A stretch of 6,283 nt of DNA from an uncultured Prevotella sp. (GCA_900557255.1 USSA01000167.1:1-6283), one strand, 5' to 3'. Counted from the stretch's first letter, positions 1 to 6,283 are shown. Notes: generated by a model from the sequence alone, not told the origin. Numbers and translations are program-made.

Positions 1-58
1 GAGTGGGAATGAAAGTTAAGAACAAGCCTTGACACAGTTTAATTTACACCCCCGTATT

Positions 59-1645
59 TTACAAAGACTCATCCACTTCTTTCCAATCTATCAATCCCTT
101 GCCTGTTTCATCGAGTTCCACGGCCAGGGCGATGACCTTGCGCTTGTCGGCCTTGAATGGTTCTGTGTAGCTCTTTTCCTTTATCTGGCTCTCGGCTGCA
201 GAAATGCCGCCATTGTTCGATAGCTTCAGTTCCAGGACGTAGATGATGGATGGAACCTCTACAATCATATCAATTCTGCCAGTGGCTAGCATTCTCTCTA
301 CTTCCACCCTAAATCCCAAGGCTCTGAATATCGTGCTCATTATCAGCCGGTAACGCTCCTCCATATCCATACTCGCCATCTTCTTGTTGCTGTATGGAAC
401 ATCGGCGATTAGAGCCTTTAATGCCTTCTTGGCTTCAGCGGTGTTGCCGTCCTGCATCATTTTTCTGAGGAAGCTCTGCGCAGAAACCACTTCCGAATTC
501 GACTTCATGGTCAAGGCTGGAACCACTACGCTGTATAATGCCTTGCGAACTTCAAAGTTAGGGAAGCCCAGGATGTAAACGCCATCGTCGTAACCCTTGA
601 TGGTGAGATACCCCGACTGATAGAGGAAGAGTTCGGCTCCGCCATTCACCACATCCGATGTTTCCAGGGTGTCGCGCTCGATGAAGCAATGGTCAAAATA
701 TTCCATCTTCATCTCCATGTCATCCACAAACTTTGGCAATAGGGAAGTGGCCCCTGATGAAGCCCAGTAATTTCTCAATTCCCTATCATCCAGGGCATTG
801 ATGAGGCTGAACGGATTGAAAATATCCACCATATTTTTGCGGCAGAAATGATATCCGTCGTAATAGGCAGTGAGCTGCTTCAGGGTCTCCTCAGGAGTCC
901 ATCCGTTTTCTTCTCCCATCGCCTCAATCTCAGGTATGAAGTTGTCGGTAGCTTCCTGTTTCGAAATGCCGCAGATAGTGGCGTAGGGTGCATCAAAACT
1001 GATGTTGCTCAGGTTGTTGAGCACGGAGAAGAGGGAGATTTGTGTAAACTTGGTGATGCCCGTGATGAAGACGAAACGCTCGTGTTCGTCTTCTTTTTTC
1101 AAAACGGCAAATACGGATTTATAGATGGCTGTGCAGGCATCATGCTGAGGAGACTTCCAGGAATGCTGCAATGGAGAATCATACTCGTCGATGAGGATAA
1201 CCGCCTGTTTTCCGGTCTTTTGAAACATCGTTTCGATGATGTTCTGGAAACGTACGGCAAGGGAAACCTCCGGACGTACCGCAACTTCATACTTCTGTTC
1301 GAGTTTATAGAAGGCATCGTCGAGATAGGAGTTGAGTTCTTCGGGGGTAGCTCCTCCGCAACTCATGTCGAGTCGAATTACGGGATAGCAGGTCCAGTCT
1401 TTCTCTAGCTTCATCACCTTCAATCCTTTGAAGAGTTCCTTTTTCCCCTCGAAGTAAGCCTGGAGTGTATCCACGAGAATCGACTTGCCAAAGCGGCGTG
1501 GGCGGCTCAGGTAATTATACGTTTTATTTCTGTTGGCAAGTTGCCAGATGATATCTGTCTTGTCAACATATAGGTATCCTTCCTTTCTAATTTTTTCAAA
1601 AGACTGGATACCTACGGGCAATCTTCTATCGTTCATTTCTGTCAT
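59..1645 (-). CDS. AAA-ATPase-like protein with C-terminal PD-(D/E)XK nuclease-like domain
   Basis: A 528-residue protein, full length for the family that pairs an AAA-ATPase-like N-terminus (Pfam AAA-ATPase_like type) with a PD-(D/E)XK-like C-terminus. Seen: the N-terminal LPVGIQSFEKIR...GYLYVDKT block (residues 9-30); the family's atypical Walker A PRRFGKS at 49-55 (Lys54), which lacks the usual leading glycine; Walker B VILIDEYD at 149-156; the conserved FITGITKFTQ segment at 193-201; and a C-terminal nuclease-like core with Glu448/Glu450, GRID (Asp459) and LELK (Glu472, Lys474). No signal peptide or membrane segment, so cytoplasmic. The start at 1645 is backed by an AGGAG 8 nt upstream; Met4 (1636) is the alternative. 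The gene stands alone, divergent from the phospholipase gene. Family members are numerous in Bacteroidota and are annotated only as ATP-binding proteins; ATP binding is well supported by motif, nuclease activity is inferred, and the biological role is unknown. Confidence 0.9.
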   Translation of the reverse strand: MTEMNDRRLPVGIQSFEKIRKEGYLYVDKTDIIWQLANRNKTYNYLSRPRRFGKSILVDTLQAYFEGKKELFKGLKVMKLEKDWTCYPVIRLDMSCGGATPEELNSYLDDAFYKLEQKYEVAVRPEVSLAVRFQNIIETMFQKTGKQAVILIDEYDSPLQHSWKSPQHDACTAIYKSVFAVLKKEDEHERFVFITGITKFTQISLFSVLNNLSNISFDAPYATICGISKQEATDNFIPEIEAMGEENGWTPEETLKQLTAYYDGYHFCRKNMVDIFNPFSLINALDDRELRNYWASSGATSLLPKFVDDMEMKMEYFDHCFIERDTLETSDVVNGGAELFLYQSGYLTIKGYDDGVYILGFPNFEVRKALYSVVVPALTMKSNSEVVSAQSFLRKMMQDGNTAEAKKALKALIADVPYSNKKMASMDMEERYRLIMSTIFRALGFRVEVERMLATGRIDMIVEVPSIIYVLELKLSNNGGISAAESQIKEKSYTEPFKADKRKVIALAVELDETGKGLIDWKEVDESL

Positions 1646-1653
1646 AATCTAAT

Positions 1654-1658
1654 CTCCT
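1654..1658 (-). promoter_or_regulatory. Ribosome binding site of the ATPase-nuclease gene
   Basis: AGGAG on the minus strand (CTCCT on plus) lies 8 nt before the ATG at 1645. It favours that ATG over Met4 at 1636, which would be 17 nt away. Confidence 0.6.
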
Positions 1659-1712
1659 ATGTTTTCAGGATAGCTTTTTGTGAGCTATTCGCCTTGCTAC
1701 AAATTCTATTTG

Positions 1713-1743
1713 CAAAGATACGATGAATATTTTGATTTTGCAA
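1713..1743 (-). promoter_or_regulatory. Bacteroidota-type promoter for the ATPase-nuclease gene
   Basis: On the minus strand a TTG (-33 box, plus positions 1741-1743) is followed after 20 nt by TATCTTTG (-7 box, plus 1713-1720). This matches the housekeeping promoter consensus known for Bacteroides and relatives. Transcription should begin near 1706, giving a leader of about 60 nt. The boxes and their flanks are the same as those of the divergent phospholipase promoter. Confidence 0.7.
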
Positions 1744-1869
1744 GAAAAATGGAGGATAATATAAAAAAGGTGGCGAATCTTTTTGTTATCTTTGATTTTT
1801 GCATCATCTGGATTGATTCGCATAATCCTTTAAATTTCAGTGTCCTCTGCCATTTTCTTTCAGATTTTC

Positions 1870-1900
1870 TTGCGAGTTCCAATCTTTCTTCGTATCTTTG
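1870..1900 (+). promoter_or_regulatory. Bacteroidota-type promoter for the patatin/barrel gene
   Basis: TTG at 1870-1872, a 20-nt spacer, then TATCTTTG at 1893-1900. The predicted transcript start is near 1906, leaving a short leader of about 27 nt that contains the AAGGAG ribosome binding site. The 1646-1933 intergenic region contains no credible gene; apart from this promoter and its divergent partner it is plain AT-rich sequence. Confidence 0.75.
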
Positions 1901-1923
1901 CCGTGCCAGTTATTCATTTTAAA

Positions 1924-1929
1924 AAGGAG
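1924..1929 (+). promoter_or_regulatory. Ribosome binding site of the patatin/barrel gene
   Basis: AAGGAG lies 4 nt before the ATG at 1934 and 7 nt before the adjacent ATG at 1937. The spacing slightly favours the second ATG; the protein differs by one methionine only. The site rules out an upstream TTG at 1898, which lies inside the promoter's -7 box. Confidence 0.65.
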
Positions 1930-1933
1930 CAAT

Positions 1934-4171
1934 ATGATGGTACATCGAGATAAGATATTATGTTTTTTGGTTTTATTCTGCTGCTTCTTTGCTCATACTC
2001 CTCTGCAAGCCCAGCAGCCACGCAAGAAGGTGGGACTCGTGTTGGGTGGAGGTGGTGCCAAGGGCGCGGCTGAAGTAGGTGTGCTCAAGGTGCTGGAAGA
2101 GGCTGATATTCCTGTAGATTATATTGCCGGAACCAGTATCGGTGCCATCGTGGGCGGACTCTATGCCATCGGCTACGATGCTGCGGATATTGATAGCCTC
2201 TACCGTAACCAGAACTGGCTTTTCCTTTTGAGCGACCAGGTGAAACGTGAATCGGAGACTTTTCTTTCTAAAGAAGAAAGGGAGAAATATATCGTTCATA
2301 TTCCTCTTTCCAAAGAGAGGAAGGTCTCGTTGCCAACCGGTTATGTGAAGGGACAGAATATCTTTAACCTTTTCTCTAAACTTACCGTGGGGTATCATCA
2401 GGTAGATGATTTCTCTCGTTTACCCATCCCTTTCCGTTGCGTGGCAGTAGATTTGGTAGAAGGCAAGGAGGTGGTGTTTTCATCGGGCTCGTTGCCATTG
2501 GCGATGCGTGCCAGCATGTCGATACCGGGCGTGTTTGCTCCGGTAGAATGGAAAGGGAAGATGCTGGTGGATGGCGGCGCCTTGAACAATCTGCCGGTTG
2601 ATGTGGCAAAGGAAATGGGAGCGGATGTGATTATCTGTGTAGATTTGAGTACCGGTTGGAAGAAGAAGGAAGAGCTGAAATCGGCTTCTTCTGTTGTAGA
2701 ACAGCTCATAAGTATGATGGGGCAGAACAAATACCGGAAGAATATGGCTGAAGCCGATCTTTATATCAATCCTTCTCTGAAAGGTTATTCGGCAGCCAGT
2801 TTCCAATCTGAAGCCATTGATACGATGATACTGCGGGGAGAACAGGCTGCCCGCCAGAAGTGGGATGAGCTGATGGCTCTGAGAAAGTATATCTATGCTG
2901 GTGCTTGTGATTCTGTAGCCTCTGATGATACATTGCAGGATAAACGTCTCAAACTGCAGAAACCTTCTCAGACGGAAACTTATCATATAGGAAGCATCCG
3001 GATAGAAGGCATCAGCGGAGAGGAGGAAAAGTGGATTAGAAAGAAAATAGCTTTACGGGAGAATTCGGAAGTCAGTCCTGAGGAGATAGATGGCACACTT
3101 GCTATGCTCAGGGGACTGAATATCTTTTCGCGTGTAGAATACAGACAGTCTAACGAGGAACCTTATGACCTGGTATTCATGCTGGAACCCAACGAATCGA
3201 GAAGAATCAGTGTAGGTGCACGTTTTGATACGCAGGATTTGGCGAGCGTCATTGCTCAGATATCCAATAACCAGCAGTTTTCTACCCGTCATCATTATGC
3301 CTTTACAGGACGCATTTCACGTAATCCATATTTGGAAATGAAATATGCCTATGGCAACCTTTTCGGAGCGAAAATAGGCATTTCCTATCGTATGGCTCAT
3401 TATGATTTCGACCTTTATGCGGACAAGCATAAGTTGGATGCCCTGGAGTTTCTTTCGCATTCTTTCGCTGGATTCTATACCCGCGATATCGGTAATTTCA
3501 GATTGAAATCGGGAGTGCAGTTTGATTATTATCATTATCATTCTGATATGTTCGAACGCGACGGAAGCATACAGACACGTTCGTCAGACCATTTTCTGAA
3601 CTACTTTGCATCTGTTGTGATGGATACTTACGACCGCCGCTATTTCCCGACCCGTGGCAGCCGCATTCTGGTTCAGGGCATTCTGCATACGAATGACGGA
3701 ATACATTATGCTGATGGTAATCCTTTCGGTGAAGCTGTTTTTCAAGGAGAATGTGCCGTACGTCTCAATTCCAGATTCTATCTGCTTCCTAAGCTCAAGA
3801 GCCGCTTCTTGTTTGGCAGTTCCGTACCAGCCATTTATCAGAATTATGCAGGTGGAGTAGCTGACGGTTACTATCTGCCTTGGCAGATGGCATGGGAGAG
3901 TGCGCAGCATGTTCATCTGCTGGAGCGCAATGTGGTGACAGGTCAGCTTGGTTTCCGCTATCGGGTGAAAGGAAAGTTCTATCTTACCGTTCTGGGAGAG
4001 TATGGCAAGGAAGCCCGCAAGTTTTCCCATATTCTTATCGGTGATGATTTGTGGGGAGGAGCCTTGAGAGCATCCTATGATTTCGTATTGGGTCCGGTAA
4101 GCATTCAGGCTAATTATTCTAGCTTGGGTAAGAATGTAGGATTCTATATCAATGCAGGATTCTTGTTCTGA
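1934..4171 (+). CDS. Patatin-like phospholipase with POTRA and outer-membrane beta-barrel (type Vd autotransporter-like)
   Basis: A 745-residue exported protein. Seen in order (numbering from the ATG at 1934): signal peptide 1-26 with a Cys/Phe/Leu-rich core ending LQA; patatin domain from about 32 with oxyanion loop GGGGAKG (38-44), nucleophile elbow GTSIG (Ser68) and catalytic Asp213 in the DGG motif; a linker; one POTRA-like domain at about 350-420 (YHIGSIRIEGI... to VFMLEP); then a barrel of about 325 residues rich in alternating aromatics and ending in Phe, as expected of an outer-membrane beta-signal. Length and order match PlpD of Pseudomonas and FplA of Fusobacterium, which are phospholipase A1-type enzymes of secretion type Vd. 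Inferred role: the lipase is displayed on, or retained at, the outer membrane and cleaves phospholipids. Oddity: Glu47 stands where relatives usually have His (GAAHVGVL). It has its own promoter; no operon partner is evident. No clear terminator is visible after it. Confidence 0.93.
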   Translation: MMVHRDKILCFLVLFCCFFAHTPLQAQQPRKKVGLVLGGGGAKGAAEVGVLKVLEEADIPVDYIAGTSIGAIVGGLYAIGYDAADIDSLYRNQNWLFLLSDQVKRESETFLSKEEREKYIVHIPLSKERKVSLPTGYVKGQNIFNLFSKLTVGYHQVDDFSRLPIPFRCVAVDLVEGKEVVFSSGSLPLAMRASMSIPGVFAPVEWKGKMLVDGGALNNLPVDVAKEMGADVIICVDLSTGWKKKEELKSASSVVEQLISMMGQNKYRKNMAEADLYINPSLKGYSAASFQSEAIDTMILRGEQAARQKWDELMALRKYIYAGACDSVASDDTLQDKRLKLQKPSQTETYHIGSIRIEGISGEEEKWIRKKIALRENSEVSPEEIDGTLAMLRGLNIFSRVEYRQSNEEPYDLVFMLEPNESRRISVGARFDTQDLASVIAQISNNQQFSTRHHYAFTGRISRNPYLEMKYAYGNLFGAKIGISYRMAHYDFDLYADKHKLDALEFLSHSFAGFYTRDIGNFRLKSGVQFDYYHYHSDMFERDGSIQTRSSDHFLNYFASVVMDTYDRRYFPTRGSRILVQGILHTNDGIHYADGNPFGEAVFQGECAVRLNSRFYLLPKLKSRFLFGSSVPAIYQNYAGGVADGYYLPWQMAWESAQHVHLLERNVVTGQLGFRYRVKGKFYLTVLGEYGKEARKFSHILIGDDLWGGALRASYDFVLGPVSIQANYSSLGKNVGFYINAGFLF

Positions 4172-4215
4172 TTTCCTTAATTGCTGCCCATATAATAAAT
4201 AAGGTGGGGTTTCTC

Positions 4216-4246
4216 TTTGCCGAACAAGAATAAATCATTACCTTTG
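4216..4246 (+). promoter_or_regulatory. Bacteroidota-type promoter for the S37 peptidase gene
   Basis: TTTG at 4216-4219, a 19-nt spacer, then TACCTTTG at 4239-4246. It predicts a transcript start near 4252 and an AT-rich leader of about 79 nt before the ATG at 4331. This indicates the peptidase is transcribed separately from the upstream phospholipase gene. Confidence 0.75.
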
Positions 4247-4330
4247 CAGCTGTTTAGAAAACATATAGCATATAGAATGTATTTTGCAATTTTGAATTTT
4301 AGAATATATTAAATAAAAAGAGAGAATCAG

Positions 4331-5632
4331 ATGAAACTGAGATTTTTGAAATTGCTGCTGCTCTTCATCCTGCCATTGCAGATGCTGGCGGCAGAACTGG
4401 GCGTGGCTGGTAAGCAACTGGCTGCTTTGCCTGGAGTAAGTAACGTGGAAACGCTGAAAAGTACGCATTTCCCGGAAAAGTATGTGTTCTTTATCAAGCA
4501 ACAGCTCGATGCCAAGGATGCATCCAAGGGCTATTTCGAACAGAGGGTGGTGCTCTGTCATAGAGGATTCGACCGTCCTACCGTGCTCGTGACAGAAGGA
4601 TATAATGCCAACTATGCGCTGCGCGAAGGATATATTGAAGAACTTTCCAAACTCTTCGATACGAATATCATTACCGTAGAGTATCGCTATTTCGACAAGT
4701 CGATGCCTAGTCCTTGCAACTGGGATTATCTTACCGTTGAGAATTCGCTCTATGATCTGCATCATGTAAACCAGACCCTGCATGCGATGTACAAGGGAAA
4801 ATGGATTGCTACCGGCATCAGCAAGGGTGGACAGACTACGATGTTCTACCGTTCTTACTTCCCTGATGATGTAGATATTTCTGTGCCATACGTAGCTCCG
4901 CTCAACAAGAGTGTGGAGGATGGACGACATGAGAAGTTCCTGCAATATCAGGTATCAACCAAGGAAAACCGACAGAAGGTGCTCGATTTCCAGTTGCTCC
5001 TCTTCAAGCGAAAGGCTGCGTTGCTGCCAATGTTCGAGAAATATTGCAACGATAAGAAATATGTATTCAATGCTCCGCTGGCAGAGATTTTTGATTACTC
5101 TGTATTCGAATACGCCTTTGCTTTCTGGCAGTGGGGAGAAGACATCAACAAGATTCCTGCAAGAGAGGCAGATGACAAGACGGTGTTTGATTACTGGATC
5201 AACATGTGTGAACCTGACTATTTCACCAACTATAATGCCACAGCCTCGTTTGATGTGCAGGCAGCCCGGGAGTTGGGTTATTACGGCTATTATACCAAAC
5301 CATTCAAGAAATATCTCAGTATCAAGACAGCTAAGGGCTATCTGAAGAAACTGATGGTGCCAAAGGGGGCAGAAAACGTGAAGTTCTCGCCAGCACTCTA
5401 TAATCATACGGTAGAGTTCCTGACCAAGAATGATCCGAAGATGGTTTATATTTATGGCGATATCGACCCATGGGGAGCTTCGGGCATTTACGGCTTGCCT
5501 TTCACCAAGAACAAGAAGAACCTGCATGTTTATATGTGTCATGGCGGTTCGCACAAAACTCGCATCTTGTCGTTCCCAGAGCCTACAAGACAGGAAATCA
5601 TCAGTCTGATAGGTGGTTGGCTGAAGGAATAA
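4331..5632 (+). CDS. Exported serine peptidase, PS-10/S37 family (tripeptidyl aminopeptidase-like)
   Basis: A 433-residue alpha/beta-hydrolase-fold protein. Residues 1-21 form a signal peptide (MKLRFLK, then a Leu-rich core, cleavage near MLAA/E), so it acts in the periplasm or outside; no lipobox cysteine is present. The nucleophile elbow is GISKGG with Ser164, followed by a block resembling PS-10 peptidases (YRSYFPDDVDISVPYVAP). The likely acid is Asp379 in YGDIDPWGASG and the likely base His408 in HGGSHKTR, so the whole catalytic set is present and properly ordered. Family knowledge: S37 and the related S28 peptidases remove short peptides from N-termini or cut after proline; the exact specificity here is inferred and not visible. 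The start is fixed by the signal peptide; the upstream A/G-rich tract (AAAAAGAGAGA) is only a weak ribosome binding site, normal for Bacteroidota. Single gene with its own promoter and a likely terminator. Confidence 0.85.
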   Translation: MKLRFLKLLLLFILPLQMLAAELGVAGKQLAALPGVSNVETLKSTHFPEKYVFFIKQQLDAKDASKGYFEQRVVLCHRGFDRPTVLVTEGYNANYALREGYIEELSKLFDTNIITVEYRYFDKSMPSPCNWDYLTVENSLYDLHHVNQTLHAMYKGKWIATGISKGGQTTMFYRSYFPDDVDISVPYVAPLNKSVEDGRHEKFLQYQVSTKENRQKVLDFQLLLFKRKAALLPMFEKYCNDKKYVFNAPLAEIFDYSVFEYAFAFWQWGEDINKIPAREADDKTVFDYWINMCEPDYFTNYNATASFDVQAARELGYYGYYTKPFKKYLSIKTAKGYLKKLMVPKGAENVKFSPALYNHTVEFLTKNDPKMVYIYGDIDPWGASGIYGLPFTKNKKNLHVYMCHGGSHKTRILSFPEPTRQEIISLIGGWLKE

Positions 5633-5634
5633 TG

Positions 5635-5674
5635 CTTTCATCAACCAACCATGATGGATAAAATGAAAGTTTTT
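5635..5674 (+). terminator. Probable intrinsic terminator after the S37 peptidase gene
   Basis: CTTTCAT (5635-5641) pairs with ATGAAAG (5663-5669) and is followed by TTTTT (5670-5674). The loop is 21 nt long and can hold a small inner CCA/TGG pair. The stem is AT-rich, so it is a moderate candidate, but its place 2 nt after the stop codon fits. Confidence 0.5.
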
Positions 5675-5695
5675 ATCAAAAAATATCCATAAAAG

Positions 5696-5727
5696 TTTGG
5701 TGGTTTCAGAAAAATGTATTACCTTTG
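5696..5727 (+). promoter_or_regulatory. Bacteroidota-type promoter for tRNA-Lys
   Basis: TTTG at 5696-5699, a 20-nt spacer, then TACCTTTG at 5720-5727. The predicted transcript start is near 5733, leaving a 5' leader of about 28 nt to be removed by RNase P. The -7 region (ATTACCTTTGCA) is the same as in the peptidase promoter. Confidence 0.75.
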
Positions 5728-5760
5728 CACTCGCTTTTGAAAACAAAGCTTTTAGCAGAG

Positions 5761-5833
5761 GCACCCTTAGCTCAGTTGGTAGAGCAACTGACTCTTAATC
5801 AGTGGGTCTAGGGTTCGAATCCCTAAGGGTGTA
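5761..5833 (+). tRNA. tRNA-Lys (anticodon CTT)
   Basis: A complete 73-nt cloverleaf. The acceptor stem GCACCCT (5761-5767) pairs with AGGGTGT (5826-5832), with a G1-U72 wobble and discriminator A at 5833. The D arm begins TAGCTCAGTTGGTAGAGC. The anticodon arm ACTGA/TCAGT encloses loop CTCTTAA, giving anticodon CTT, which reads AAG lysine codons. The T arm TAGGG/CCCTA encloses TTCGAAT. CCA is not encoded (next bases are CAAAAAA), so it must be added afterwards. The gene stands alone with its own promoter and terminator. Confidence 0.96.
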
Positions 5834-5834
5834 C

Positions 5835-5877
5835 AAAAAACTCCGAAGAATCAATCTTGGTTCTCCGGAGTTTTTTT
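5835..5877 (+). terminator. Intrinsic terminator after tRNA-Lys
   Basis: ACTCCG (5840-5845) pairs with CGGAGT (5866-5871); beyond one A-C mismatch the stem extends through AGAA/TTCT. It is followed by seven T (5871-5877) and preceded by six A (5835-5840), so it could also work in the opposite direction. It separates the tRNA from the MATE remnant. Confidence 0.88.
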
Positions 5878-5912
5878 CTATGCCCCGCATGGAGTAACTC
5901 TGTTTTTTATCG

Positions 5913-5920
5913 TATCTTTG
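5913..5920 (+). promoter_or_regulatory. Likely -7 promoter box of the MATE remnant
   Basis: TATCTTTG within TCGTATCTTTGC, the same 12-mer as in both divergent promoters upstream. No clear TTG or TTTG box is found at the proper distance before it, so promoter strength is doubtful. Only 6 nt separate the box from the ATG at 5927. Confidence 0.45.
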
Positions 5921-5926
5921 CAACCG

Positions 5927-6231
5927 ATGAATAGAACAGACTTGACACAAGGTAGCATTTGGGGAATATCACGACCTTTCTGTTACCTTATATTCTGGCT
6001 TATTTCCTACAGATTCTCTATGGTTTGGCCGATCTTTTCGTGATAGGTAGATATTGTGGTGTAGATAGTACTACGGCTGTATCTAATGGTGCGCAGGTAA
6101 TTTTCCCAGAGGTGGCAGAGAGTATCTTTACCGATGATCCTGTTGTTGTAGAAAAAGGCGCCGTTTATCTGCAGGGATATATTTATGATTGTCTTTTTGC
6201 CGACATCCACTTCTGCTTCTCAGGCTTATGA
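5927..6231 (+). pseudogene. MATE-family efflux transporter remnant (frameshift, internal deletion, lost C-terminus)
   Basis: MATE proteins are 12-helix antiporters of about 450 residues that export cationic drugs using Na+ or H+. From the ATG at 5927 the reading frame gives MNRTDLTQGSIWG, the usual family start. Near the GGGG run at 5961-5964 the frame shifts, and the next frame continues with the first helix (NITTFLLPYILAYFLQ... LADLFVIGRYCG) as far as SNGAQV (about 6099). It then jumps directly to FPEVAESIFTDDP...GAVYLQGYIYDCLF...HFCFSG, which normally lies roughly 250 residues further on. Family resemblance ends at 6225, where members usually read GYF; here a stop comes at 6229-6231. With most helices missing it cannot be a working transporter. 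Family assignment is confident from recalled conserved motifs; the deletion size is an estimate. An assembly error is the main alternative. Confidence 0.82.
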
Positions 6232-6283
6232 AGCGTATGAAACCATCGGCGGCCTCTTTGCTGAGGTTACCAATGACACTCTC
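6185..6283 (+). other. Open frame running off the window end, unrecognised coding-like segment
   Basis: A frame different from that of the preceding MATE segment is open from an ATG at 6185 to the window edge (33 codons). After about 6214 it reads SQAYEAYETIGGLFAEV followed by TNDTL, with codon choices like those of the neighbouring genes. The first ten codons overlap MATE-derived sequence, so the ATG is probably not a true start; the coding-like part may be a fragment of another gene joined to the MATE remnant near 6214-6226. I do not recognise the family, and the gene is cut by the window end. Confidence 0.35.

Noticed and set aside
1..58. Terminator for the ATPase-nuclease gene
   Set aside because: The 58 bases after its stop show no convincing hairpin followed by a T run on the minus strand; a terminator may lie outside the window.
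848..1408. 186-codon plus-strand open frame
   Set aside because: Lies wholly antisense within the ATPase-nuclease gene, whose frame carries recognisable motifs; the plus frame shows no family features and no promoter.
1787..1794. Extra TATCTTTG on the plus strand between the divergent promoters
   Set aside because: No TTG or TTTG lies at the required distance upstream and no gene start follows closely; the AT-rich region makes chance matches likely.
1680..1922. 80-codon open frame in the intergenic region
   Set aside because: Has no ATG start (begins TTG), overlaps both divergent promoters, and its product is low-complexity Phe/Ser-rich sequence with no family resemblance.
4172..4215. Terminator after the phospholipase gene
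   Set aside because: No stem of useful length with a T tract is visible between the stop codon and the next promoter.
4955..5764. 269-codon minus-strand open frame
   Set aside because: Antisense shadow of the S37 peptidase gene, which has intact signal peptide and catalytic motifs; the minus frame also runs into the tRNA promoter region.
5811..5833. tRNA-Lys 3' end as an attachment site for an integrated element
   Set aside because: No second copy of the tRNA 3' end and no integrase is present in the window, so there is no positive sign of integration despite the decayed gene next to it.
1..6283. CRISPR array, insertion sequence or riboswitch
   Set aside because: I saw no regularly spaced repeats, no transposase-like protein, and no leader long or structured enough to suggest a known riboswitch class.

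Overview
The window looks like chromosomal DNA from a gut or oral Bacteroidota, most likely Prevotella/Segatella. Three things point there: promoters of the Bacteroidota type (TTG or TTTG, about 19-20 nt, then TAnnTTTG), mostly weak or A-rich ribosome binding sites, and protein families typical of that group. Genus level is inference from recalled family resemblance; no search was run.

Layout. Positions 59-1645 (minus) carry a full-length AAA-ATPase-like / PD-(D/E)XK nuclease-like protein of a family that is often present in many copies in these bacteria and has no settled function. A 288-bp intergenic region (1646-1933) holds two divergent promoters with identical -33 and -7 boxes. Positions 1934-4171 (plus) encode a secreted patatin-like phospholipase fused to a POTRA domain and an outer-membrane beta-barrel (PlpD/FplA-like, type Vd secretion architecture). 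Positions 4331-5632 (plus) encode an exported serine peptidase of the PS-10/S37 type with a visible Ser-Asp-His set. A tRNA-Lys(CTT) gene with its own promoter and a strong terminator follows at 5761-5833. The last 360 bases hold the wreck of a MATE-family multidrug/Na+ antiporter gene: a frameshift near its start, a large internal deletion, and loss of its C-terminus at about 6225, where sequence in a different reading frame takes over and runs off the window.

How they work together. Each gene appears to be transcribed from its own promoter and I see no operon. The two central plus-strand genes both make exported proteins (an outer-membrane lipase/autotransporter and a periplasmic or secreted peptidase), but nothing ties them into one pathway. 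I did not find a convincing new multi-gene system. The items most worth a second look are the decayed MATE locus with its rearrangement junction beside a tRNA gene, the matched divergent promoters, and the orphan ATPase-nuclease.
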